Shown: positions 7,147 to 13,749 of the stretch, one piece after another | How positions within the stretch are numbered: the stretch's first letter is position 1 | Layout of the letters: each line of letters starts with the position of its first letter | From: an uncultured Ruminococcus sp. | GTDB taxonomy: Bacteria; Bacillota; Clostridia; Oscillospirales; Acutalibacteraceae | Direction: 5' to 3' | Assembly (NCBI GenBank): GCA_951800855.1 | Contig: CATOLC010000003.1 | Location: forward strand, 1-18,559 | DNA length: 18,559 nucleotides | Position numbers and translations under genes: made by a program | The notes under the pieces: model-generated | Seen by the model: the letters and a program-made list of their open reading frames with translations, nothing else | The model's database searches: none | Told to the model about the DNA's origin: nothing

Positions 7147-8241
7147 TTACAGATTATCAATTAGATTCTCCCATTTACTAACAATCATGTCTTTATCAAA
7201 ATCCGCTAAATTTTCTTTGCTACATGCAGATAAGCTGACCCTTAAAGAAACGTTTTCTATTAACTCTAAAAGCTTAGCAATCATTTGTTGTTTATTATAG
7301 CACTCAATTAAATATCCGTCTATACCGTCTCTTATTATTTCCGATGGACCAGTTACACAATCAAAGCTTACAATAGGTAGCCCATTTGCTTTAGCTTCCA
7401 AAAGGACAAGCGGAAGCCCCTCTCTATATGAAGTCAGCACGAATATACTATATTCTTTATAAATCTCATATATATTATATCCTCCGCCTTTAAACACCAG
7501 TTTACCCTGCAATCCTGCAGTTTGGGCTTTTATTTTAAGAGAAGATAGCTCACTGCCATCACCATATACATGCCATTCCCAATCAGTATGATTATTTAAA
7601 ATCTCTTTTGCAATGTCTATAAGCATATCATAACCTTTTTCTGGTGAAGCTCTCCCTACAGTCAAAAGTTTTTTTGATTTACAATTATACTCTTTTGAAA
7701 ATTTTAACATAGAGTTATCTAAAAAATTATAAATATACTCTACTTTTTTATCATCAAGTCCGAAATATTTCTTATAGGCCTCTTTAGACCTTTTAGTTAA
7801 AACTATTACTTTATCGCTCATTTTACTTGCCATTTTCCTAAATATTGTGGCTTTTTTATCATCCAGTTGGTTTTCAAGAGCTCCATGGTCGCAAAAAACA
7901 AATTTACATTTTGCAAACAGTTTCGTTAAAAAGACAATCGGAGGAGTATAATGACCTATCATAAAAGTTATATCTATGTGATTTTCATTAAAATACTTGA
8001 GTATTTTTGCAAAGGAATAAACAATAGTACGCCTAAGTCTCCAAGAAGACTTTGCGCCTATGCTTTGGACAGTAATGTTTTCGTTAACTTCATAAGCTAA
8101 TATAGGTTCTTCGCTACAAATTGATAAAATATGAACATTATATTTTTTATTATTAGACAATTCATTGCATAAAGAAGCAACTATCCTATTAACTCCTCCT
8201 TTGTCCCCTGTGCAAAAACACAAAAAACATAAGTTTTTCAT
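7147..8241 (-). CDS. GT4-family glycosyltransferase
   Basis: A 364-residue cytosolic GT-B glycosyltransferase that would add a sugar to the lipid-linked repeat unit. The N-terminal domain has the glycine loop TGDKGGVNRIVASL (11-24). The C-terminal nucleotide-sugar domain starts at LLTVGRASPEKGYDML (192-207) and carries the family's EGLPLVLLEAKANGLP (274-289) with Glu274 and Glu282 in the E-x7-E arrangement. Donor and linkage cannot be told. Its ATG overlaps the TGA of the preceding GT2 gene (8238-8241), and AGGTG sits just upstream, so the two are translationally coupled. Length is normal and no key residue is missing. Confidence 0.92.
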   Translation of the reverse strand: MKNLCFLCFCTGDKGGVNRIVASLCNELSNNKKYNVHILSICSEEPILAYEVNENITVQSIGAKSSWRLRRTIVYSFAKILKYFNENHIDITFMIGHYTPPIVFLTKLFAKCKFVFCDHGALENQLDDKKATIFRKMASKMSDKVIVLTKRSKEAYKKYFGLDDKKVEYIYNFLDNSMLKFSKEYNCKSKKLLTVGRASPEKGYDMLIDIAKEILNNHTDWEWHVYGDGSELSSLKIKAQTAGLQGKLVFKGGGYNIYEIYKEYSIFVLTSYREGLPLVLLEAKANGLPIVSFDCVTGPSEIIRDGIDGYLIECYNKQQMIAKLLELIENVSLRVSLSACSKENLADFDKDMIVSKWENLIDNL

Positions 8242-9221
8242 ATTTCACCTCTAGATACAGTGCTTGTTTTATCTCTTTTGGATAAAATCATTTTATACAC
8301 ACTAGGACTAATCGCTAAAATTATTGAGCCTAGCTTTCTTCTATAAGAAAAAAACGGATTTTTTAAAATGCCAAAAATATTTTTTCTAATTTTTCTTAAA
8401 ATCTCTTCATATAAATTTTTATTTGGTTTACCTGCCCTAATGAGTTTGTCTATTACAACCATATTAGCCCACCAATACCTAAACTCCGCCTGTGGTATTA
8501 ATTTCGGAAGATTTTTTTGTGCAAATTTCAAATGTTTATCGTACGCCTCTATCAAACAAATATCCGAAGGTTTAAATTTAGAAGTCGTAATGCTGTTTTC
8601 CCTATGGACATAGTAATATTTAATTTCTGGAGCATAGGCCACTTTTTTTGCATTATATAAAACCTCTGGAGTCACAAAAGCATCTTCGTACGTTTTCCCT
8701 TCAGGATAACGGATACTATCAAACATTTCCTTTTTGTAGAGCTTATTAACAGGACTAACTACTAATATTTTGCTTTCTAAAACAAGTCTGAATGCCGTAA
8801 CATTATCAAGTACACATCTTTCCAAAAAATTCTCGTTCCAAACTTTAACTCCATTGTATAAATCGCAAAGACCGCATATCGAAACATCGGCATCATATTC
8901 CCTGATACATGAATATAAAGTTTCATACATATCTTTTTCTATGTAGTCATCACTATCTACAAAGCCTAAATAGCTTCCTTGAGCTGCTTCTAACCCAGAA
9001 TTCCTAGCATAGCTGACACCTTTATGATTTTGGTGTATTACTTTTACCCGGATATCACCCTCTGCATATTTATCGCAGATTTCTCCACTTTTATCAGTAG
9101 AACCATCATCTACTAAAATCACCTCAATGTCCCTATAAGTTTGAGAAAGAATAGAGTCCACACACTTTTTTAAATAATTTTCTACATTATAAACAGGAAC
9201 TATAATACTTATATCTGCCAT
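8238..9221 (-). CDS. GT2-family (GT-A) glycosyltransferase
   Basis: A 327-residue cytosolic glycosyltransferase of the common capsule type. The GT-A domain fills the first 230 residues: SIIVPVYNVENYL (5-17), VDDGSTD (37-43), ARNSGLEAA (72-80) and the metal-binding VDSDD (88-92). The later part contains EDAFVTPE, placing the usual acidic catalytic base. A basic C-terminal segment (RRKLGS, SKRDK) may contact the membrane. Translation starts at ATG with GGAGGG 7 nt upstream; that site overlaps the stop codon of tarJ. It ends in a 4-base overlap with the GT4 gene. The sugar transferred is unknown. Confidence 0.92.
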   Translation of the reverse strand: MADISIIVPVYNVENYLKKCVDSILSQTYRDIEVILVDDGSTDKSGEICDKYAEGDIRVKVIHQNHKGVSYARNSGLEAAQGSYLGFVDSDDYIEKDMYETLYSCIREYDADVSICGLCDLYNGVKVWNENFLERCVLDNVTAFRLVLESKILVVSPVNKLYKKEMFDSIRYPEGKTYEDAFVTPEVLYNAKKVAYAPEIKYYYVHRENSITTSKFKPSDICLIEAYDKHLKFAQKNLPKLIPQAEFRYWWANMVVIDKLIRAGKPNKNLYEEILRKIRKNIFGILKNPFFSYRRKLGSIILAISPSVYKMILSKRDKTSTVSRGEI

Positions 9222-9233
9222 AAAAAATCCCTC

Positions 9234-10250
9234 CTATATGCTCCACTCAAATACCGTTTTAAACGGAGTATTTAAGTCAGTTTTGAATACCCTGTGAATA
9301 TCATTTATATTAGCTACCGCCTCATCCTGAAATATTATATTGCAAAGCCTTTTTTCAAACTTTTCATCTTCCATTAAATTTACAGCAGTCAGAAAATCTT
9401 CCCGACCTGAACGACTAGAACCTACAAAAACCAGCCCCTTTTCCATTAAATTCCTGGTGTTTATAGGGATTTTGTTTTCGCTGACCCCCATAAGCATCAC
9501 TGTCCCCTGTGGGTTAATATAATTTATTATATCATCTATAGCATAAAAACTCCCCTCTCCCCCTGCACATTCAAAAGCATGGTCTACCTCAAAATCCTCC
9601 GGAAGGTCATCTACAATATAAGTAAAGTCCGCAAATGCAAACTGCGAAAGCTTGGCTAGGTTTTTCCCTATTACGCATACCTTTGCTTTGGGAATAAGCC
9701 TTCGCAAACAGCAGCAAACTGTGTATGCGAGACTTCCATCCCCCCAGATGCCGATTCTCCCGCTAAGTCTATTCGAAATTTCCATAAGCCTTTTTATAGC
9801 ATGAACTCCCACGCTTACAAATTCACATATCGCCGCTACATCCATACTAATTCTATTAAATGGGACTGTTCTATCGGGGTTTATAACTACAAATTCTCTC
9901 ATAAAACCGTCGTATCCACTGGATAAAAAGTGTGAGCCTTTACCGTAATTCTCGTAAACTCCTTTAATTGGTTCATCCGGAGGGACATTAGGTATAAGCA
10001 CTACTTTTTGCCCGGGTTTATAGGTGCTTGTCCCATCATAAACTACCTCACCGCAACATTCATGTATCAAAGCCATAGGTAGTTTTTTTCGAAGTATTTT
10101 TGCATCTCTTTGCCCCATATAATATCTCTGGTCGGCATGGCATATCGCCATATAACGTGGTCTTACCACAAGTTTTCCATCAAAATCTTCATAACTGTAC
10201 TTTACTGAAAACATTCCCGGACTTACAAGTTGATATATATAGTTAAACAA
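9234..10250 (-). CDS. tarJ: Ribulose-5-phosphate reductase (TarJ), CDP-ribitol pathway
   Basis: A 338-residue zinc-dependent medium-chain alcohol dehydrogenase that reduces ribulose-5-phosphate to ribitol-5-phosphate with NADPH for CDP-ribitol synthesis. It follows the TarJ pattern closely: YQLVSPGMF, VVRPRYMAICHADQRYY (28-44) with zinc ligand Cys37, LPMALIHE (57-64) with His63/Glu64, a GYDGFMREFV segment (112-121), Glu143, the Rossmann loop GIWGDGSLAY (167-176), HAFECAGGEGS (224-234) and VGSSRSGREDF (276-286). The start is TTG with GGAGGG 7 nt upstream; no ATG fits. It follows tarI by 26 bp, the usual pairing, since TarI and TarJ act in sequence and often form a complex. Confidence 0.93.
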   Translation of the reverse strand: MFNYIYQLVSPGMFSVKYSYEDFDGKLVVRPRYMAICHADQRYYMGQRDAKILRKKLPMALIHECCGEVVYDGTSTYKPGQKVVLIPNVPPDEPIKGVYENYGKGSHFLSSGYDGFMREFVVINPDRTVPFNRISMDVAAICEFVSVGVHAIKRLMEISNRLSGRIGIWGDGSLAYTVCCCLRRLIPKAKVCVIGKNLAKLSQFAFADFTYIVDDLPEDFEVDHAFECAGGEGSFYAIDDIINYINPQGTVMLMGVSENKIPINTRNLMEKGLVFVGSSRSGREDFLTAVNLMEDEKFEKRLCNIIFQDEAVANINDIHRVFKTDLNTPFKTVFEWSI

Positions 10251-10276
10251 ATCTTATCCCTCCAGTCGACGTAAAT

Positions 10277-11002
10277 TTAATTTAAATCAGGTTCTATTTT
10301 CTCTCCTTTCAGCATTGCCTGGGCTATTTTATAGTCCTCAACAGTTGTTATTTTTATATTTGAAATCTCTCCATTTACTAAATTAACAGATTCATTCTTT
10401 AAAAGGAATATTTTACAAGCATCTGTTAAAATATTTTTATCCTCTTGGCTGAGAGAATTATATAAATCCTTAAGTTTTTTCATTTTAAAGCTTTGGGGTG
10501 TTTGTCCTTGATAAAGCTTTCTTCTGTCTGGTATTGATTTTATAGTTTTTCCATCTAGAGATTCTACAATTGTGTCTACCGCAGAAACCACCGTGTTACA
10601 TGCTCCGTAGGCTAAGGCTGAATTAATGTTGTCTTGTATTATTCTAAGTGTAACGAAAGGTCTCACTGCATCGTGAGTAACTATAATATGAGAATCGTCC
10701 TCACCAAATTTTTTTTCTATTGCATCAATTATATTCATTATTGTATTATTCCGGTCATCTCCACCTTCAGCTATAAAAATTTTTTCTTTCTTTATTCTAT
10801 ATTTATCAAGTAAATCATCCATAAAGACTGTCCAGTCTTTATGGACACCAATACAAATATAATCAATTTTATCACACAAAATAAACTTTTCCAGCGTATG
10901 GATTACAATCGGTTTATCTCCTAAATCCATAAATTGTTTAGGCATACTGCTTATTCCCATTCTTGTGCCTATTCCTCCGGCAACTATCGCTCCAAATATC
11001 AT
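10277..11002 (-). CDS. tarI: Ribitol-5-phosphate cytidylyltransferase (TarI)
   Basis: A 241-residue cytosolic nucleotidyltransferase that makes CDP-ribitol from CTP and ribitol-5-phosphate. Seen: IVAGGIGTRMG (6-16) with PKQF (21-24) for CTP binding, GGDDRNNTIMN (80-90), THDAVRPF (109-116), DTIVESLDGKTI, YQGQTPQSF (164-172) and a C-terminal GEISNIKITTVEDYKIA. The family is shared with IspD, but adjacency to tarJ and the TarI-specific DGKTI...IPDR and YQGQTPQSF context point to ribitol. I choose the ATG at 11000-11002, not the GTG at 11011: GGAG (11011-11014) is 8 nt from this ATG and would overlap the GTG. That leaves 5 bp after the licD-family stop codon. Confidence 0.94.
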   Translation of the reverse strand: MIFGAIVAGGIGTRMGISSMPKQFMDLGDKPIVIHTLEKFILCDKIDYICIGVHKDWTVFMDDLLDKYRIKKEKIFIAEGGDDRNNTIMNIIDAIEKKFGEDDSHIIVTHDAVRPFVTLRIIQDNINSALAYGACNTVVSAVDTIVESLDGKTIKSIPDRRKLYQGQTPQSFKMKKLKDLYNSLSQEDKNILTDACKIFLLKNESVNLVNGEISNIKITTVEDYKIAQAMLKGEKIEPDLN

Positions 11003-11007
11003 ATTTC

Positions 11008-11889
11008 TCACTCCGTTAGATATTCAATTCTTCTATATTTTTTGTAGCTTTTCTCTAAATCCATAAAAATTATGTCATGATGCGGGATACGCTGTTCTTC
11101 GGGCGGTAATTTCATATAGTCTCCAAATGCTATTTTTAGATATTCGTCCCATCCAACCGGAATCGGCATCATTTCCCCTTCAAATTCCTTATATACTGCA
11201 GATTCAAATGCTTCTTTGGGATACTCGTTTTGCATATAATGAGGTCCTGCACAAAGCTCCGTTATCTTTTCACATTTTTCAATAGGGTACCTGCTCATTT
11301 GTCTTTCAGCACACTTTGCAATTTTGTACCTCATATTTCTGCATGGTACTAAACTCAAAAGGAACTTTCCGGTTTTTTCAACTATTTTACCGTGGTTCTT
11401 CGGAACAACTTGTGCCATATATAAAGAATAAACAAGTGCCCAGAATTTTTGTGTTTTTCGCCTGATTTTCCCCGATGGACAACCATCCAAAGGAAAAACA
11501 TCCATGCAAACCCCTTGAGGTATATCCAGATTTTTCTGATAAGGCCTTACAACTGTTGTATTATTATTTACAATAGTGGTAAATATGTTCCCTGAAAACA
11601 CAGTATCAGTTGTCTTTAAACAAGAAAATCTATCCCTATCCGCTTTTTGGTTCCACAAATCATATAGTCTTTCATAGTCTTTTCTTGGCATAAATGCATC
11701 GATATCGTCATCCCAAGGTATAAAGCCTTTGTGCCTTAAGGCTCCTATACATCCTCCCCCACAAAGATAAAACAATAAATGGTTTTCCTCACAAAAGTTC
11801 TTAAAATATATCGCTGTCTCTAAACTTTTCATCTGAAGATCTCTTATTTTATCTTTAGATAAGCAAATAAATTGTTGTTGTTCAAGCAA
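11008..11889 (-). CDS. LicD-family phosphotransferase, probable ribitol-phosphate transferase
   Basis: A 293-residue LicD-family protein. The diagnostic block is complete: YLCGGGCIGALRHKGF (41-56), then IPWDDDIDAFMPRKDYERL (57-75), with the acidic DDDxD that binds metal and the CDP-linked donor; VCMDVFPLDG (127-136) follows. Family members move phosphocholine, ribitol phosphate or similar groups from CDP donors onto glycans; the eukaryotic fukutin/FKRP ribitol-phosphate transferases belong to this superfamily. Next to tarI and tarJ, CDP-ribitol is the likely donor, so I infer ribitol-phosphate transfer to the repeat unit; phosphocholine is less likely since no choline genes are visible. The start is TTG with GGAGG 9 nt upstream; the nearest ATG stops after two codons. 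Confidence 0.9.
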   Translation of the reverse strand: MLEQQQFICLSKDKIRDLQMKSLETAIYFKNFCEENHLLFYLCGGGCIGALRHKGFIPWDDDIDAFMPRKDYERLYDLWNQKADRDRFSCLKTTDTVFSGNIFTTIVNNNTTVVRPYQKNLDIPQGVCMDVFPLDGCPSGKIRRKTQKFWALVYSLYMAQVVPKNHGKIVEKTGKFLLSLVPCRNMRYKIAKCAERQMSRYPIEKCEKITELCAGPHYMQNEYPKEAFESAVYKEFEGEMMPIPVGWDEYLKIAFGDYMKLPPEEQRIPHHDIIFMDLEKSYKKYRRIEYLTE

Positions 11890-11967
11890 TCTTTTAAACC
11901 TCCATCTTATTTTACCATATTTTTTAGTTTTTATAACCTTAATATTCTATAATTTTATCTATTTATT

Positions 11968-11997
11968 ATAATAATAGTTTAAAGACCAGAACTGCAA
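11968..11997 (-). promoter_or_regulatory. Candidate internal promoter before the LicD gene
   Basis: On the minus strand TTGCAG (11992-11997) precedes TATTAT (11968-11973) at 18 nt; overlapping repeats also give TATTAT at 15 and TATAAT at 21. It lies in the 125-bp gap upstream of the LicD gene, which is the largest gap inside the locus. Because the region is AT-rich, chance is a real possibility. Confidence 0.35.
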
Positions 11998-12014
11998 CTA
12001 TTTAATATCTGAGT

Positions 12015-12338
12015 TTACATTTCCTGTCTTAATTCCTTACTAAAATTTTTAAAATATGTTTCACTGTTTATTGATAGCTCTTTTGCCATTGTATGTTTAT
12101 TCCATTGTTTTGCATTAAGTAAAAAGCCTTTATTTGCTTTCATAGTGTACCTTATCGCATTTTGAATTTGACGAACTCTGCTTATAACAGCATCAATCAA
12201 ATTATTTGGTAGTAAATCTTTTAGGTTCATATAAATATAGATAGTTTTAAGTGGTGCTAAAGCAAAAGTAAGATTTGGAATAAGAATTAAACCCAATACC
12301 AACATTGAGATAAATTTCACTTTTTTTAATTTCATCAT
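12015..12338 (-). CDS. Small exported orphan protein inside the polysaccharide locus
   Basis: A 107-residue protein of no family I recognise. It begins MMKLKKVKFISMLVLGLILIPN, a typical signal peptide with a possible cleavage after TFA or ALA (about 27-28). The mature part of about 80 residues is rich in Lys, Asn and Gln, has no cysteine, and looks helical (RVRQIQNAIRYTMKANKG and the C-terminal half). A strong GGAGG (12344-12348) sits 5 nt before the first ATG and 8 nt before the second; either could be used. It lies 63 bp after the GT2 gene and 125 bp before the LicD gene, in the same direction, so it is probably co-transcribed with the first gene. No metabolic role is evident; it may be a secreted or membrane-face accessory, or an insertion unrelated to the locus. 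Confidence 0.65.
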   Translation of the reverse strand: MMKLKKVKFISMLVLGLILIPNLTFALAPLKTIYIYMNLKDLLPNNLIDAVISRVRQIQNAIRYTMKANKGFLLNAKQWNKHTMAKELSINSETYFKNFSKELRQEM

Positions 12339-12401
12339 CTATTCCTCCGTGTATGAACCTCTTATACTTCAAATTTTTACTATATTTTTTCTCTTTTCAT
12401 A

Positions 12402-13403
12402 CTATTTAAAATTCCAAAATTTAAATATACCCACCCAGAACCCTGAACCATATGAAATGTGTAAAATAAAATGGACAAGCATCAACATTAATTTATCTGA
12501 TATTTTAGGTGCACCATCGTTTTTAAAGGAAAAATATAAATTAAGAAGCAAATATATACTCATCACAACAGTAAAAATCCAAAATATTTCCTTGAAAAAG
12601 AACGAACCTACTGAAAACAACACTAAAAATGCAACAAACAGCATTGGAACCAAATGCGAAATCCTTGCGGGTCTCCCATGTTTTTTGATTACAGCAACTT
12701 TCCACATCCCATATTCAAAATATTGCTTAAACAAATCTGAATATTTGGATCTTGGATAATACTTGCTTTTTATCTCTGGAGTAATAAATATTTTTAGCCC
12801 TTTTTCAATCATCCTAAATGCTAAATCATCATCTTCATTTCGTATAAGTCTTTCATCGTATAGACCCATATCTAAAATTTCTTGTCTCTTAAATGCCCCT
12901 AAAAACACCGTATCTGCATAACCTTCATAATCTTTAGCGTGATTTTTCCCTCCGCCGAGAGCAAAATCAGAATGATAAGCCGCAGCTATTACTTTTTGTA
13001 ATTTGGTTTCACCTACTGCAACCATTTGACCGCCTACATCCGAGGCATTAGTTTTTTCAAGATACTCCACACTTTTGGATATATAGTCCTTTTCATATTG
13101 GCTATGTGCATCCATTCTGACTATATACTCCCCAACGGCAGCTTTAATTCCTATATTTAAACCATGCTGCACAAATTTATGAGGATTATTTAGCAGACGC
13201 AAATGATTTTCCTCTGTAATATAGCTTTTTATTATATCCGCTGTATTATCTTCTGAATTACCGTCCACAAATATTATTTCAAAACTGTCTTTGGGATAAT
13301 CTTGAGAAAAAATTGATTCAATGCATTTTTTTATATAAACTTCTTCATTTCTAACCGGTATAACTACCGAAACCTTAAATTGGTTCATCTCCAAATTTTT
13401 CAT
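12402..13403 (-). CDS. Membrane-anchored GT2 glycosyltransferase (ExoA-like)
   Basis: A 333-residue glycosyltransferase with a GT-A domain and a membrane tail. Seen: VSVVIPVRNEEVYI (11-24), FVDGNSEDNT (45-54), the acidic motif MDAHS (97-101) where DxD normally stands, FLGAFKRQ (167-174), and RNEDDDLAFRM (188-198), the ED-type catalytic block. Three hydrophobic helices follow at about 251-270, 272-293 and 303-325. This arrangement matches succinoglycan ExoA-type enzymes acting on lipid-linked sugars at the inner membrane face. It is the first gene after a good promoter (13430-13457), with a weak AAAGAGAG ribosome site. The alternative ATG at codon 6 has GGAG directly against it and is less likely. 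Confidence 0.9.
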   Translation of the reverse strand: MKNLEMNQFKVSVVIPVRNEEVYIKKCIESIFSQDYPKDSFEIIFVDGNSEDNTADIIKSYITEENHLRLLNNPHKFVQHGLNIGIKAAVGEYIVRMDAHSQYEKDYISKSVEYLEKTNASDVGGQMVAVGETKLQKVIAAAYHSDFALGGGKNHAKDYEGYADTVFLGAFKRQEILDMGLYDERLIRNEDDDLAFRMIEKGLKIFITPEIKSKYYPRSKYSDLFKQYFEYGMWKVAVIKKHGRPARISHLVPMLFVAFLVLFSVGSFFFKEIFWIFTVVMSIYLLLNLYFSFKNDGAPKISDKLMLMLVHFILHISYGSGFWVGIFKFWNFK

Positions 13404-13429
13404 CTCTCTTTACTAATATCTTGTTTCAC

Positions 13430-13457
13430 ATTATAACAAATCAGAAAAATAAATCAA
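13430..13457 (-). promoter_or_regulatory. Promoter of the polysaccharide locus
   Basis: On the minus strand TTGATT (13452-13457), a 16-nt spacer, then a perfect TATAAT (13430-13435). Transcription would begin near 13423, about 20 nt before the GT2 start. Its -35 box lies 8 bp from the -35 box of the opposing tRNA promoter. Confidence 0.6.
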
Positions 13458-13465
13458 ATTTTTCA

Positions 13466-13494
13466 TTGACTTACAAAAAATCTCATGATATACT
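13466..13494 (+). promoter_or_regulatory. Promoter of the tRNA-Arg gene
   Basis: TTGACT (13466-13471), exactly 17 nt, then TATACT (13489-13494), one mismatch in each box from the vegetative consensus. The expected start lies about 25 nt before the mature tRNA. Confidence 0.75.
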
Positions 13495-13524
13495 CTTTTA
13501 TGTTGAAACATCAATTTAATATAT

Positions 13525-13601
13525 GCGCCCGTACCTCAACTGGATAGAGGGTTCGGCTACGGACCGAAATGCTGGGGGTTCGACTCCCTCCGGGCGCACC
13601 A
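13525..13601 (+). tRNA. tRNA-Arg (anticodon ACG)
   Basis: A 77-nt cloverleaf with encoded CCA. The acceptor arms are GCGCCCG (13525-13531) and CGGGCGC followed by ACCA. The D arm uses CCTC/GAGG, the anticodon stem TTCGG/CCGAA encloses CTACGGA with anticodon ACG, and the T arm is GGGGG-TTCGACT-CCCTC. In bacteria the A34 of this tRNA is normally converted to inosine by TadA so it reads CGU, CGC and CGA. It has its own promoter and terminator and is the only plus-strand gene in the window. Confidence 0.97.
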
Positions 13602-13607
13602 TAGAAT

Positions 13608-13650
13608 AAGCTAGTTCCTAAAATTTTAGGGCTGGCTTTATTTATTATTT
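13608..13650 (+). terminator. Terminator of the tRNA-Arg gene
   Basis: AAGCTAG..CCTAAAA pairs with TTTTAGG.CTGGCTT (13608-13639, with G-U pairs and a small bulge), followed by TTATTTATTATTTT on the plus strand. It begins 6 nt after the CCA end. Confidence 0.7.
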
Positions 13651-13677
13651 TATATAAAGTCGATTGAATTAAATAGT

Positions 13678-13712
13678 AAAACAGAGGAAACGACAATCTT
13701 TTCCTCTGTTTT
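13678..13712. terminator. Bidirectional terminator between the tRNA and surface-protein genes
   Basis: A perfect 13-bp stem, arms 13678-13690 and 13700-13712 (core ACAGAGGAAA / TTTCCTCTGT), with a 9-nt loop. T-runs sit at the end of both arms. It lies 38 bp after the stop codon of the giant surface-protein gene and backs up the tRNA terminator from the other side. Confidence 0.85.
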
Positions 13713-13749
13713 TAGCTTCTATAAATCTAAAGCTGAAATAATCTAAATT

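Noticed and set aside
10277..11002. IspD (2-C-methylerythritol 4-phosphate cytidylyltransferase)
   Set aside because: The family is the same, but the protein follows TarI in detail and pairs with tarJ 26 bp downstream.
12349..12759. A 136-codon plus-strand frame
   Set aside because: It lies antisense to the GT2 gene at 12402-13403, which has clear catalytic motifs; it has no ribosome site or recognisable feature. The other plus-strand frames in the window are likewise shadows of minus-strand genes.
13511..13696. A 61-codon minus-strand frame with GAPGGSRTPSISVRSRTLYPVEVRA
   Set aside because: It is the antisense of the tRNA-Arg gene; such peptides are a well-known artefact of tRNA DNA. It also crosses both terminators.
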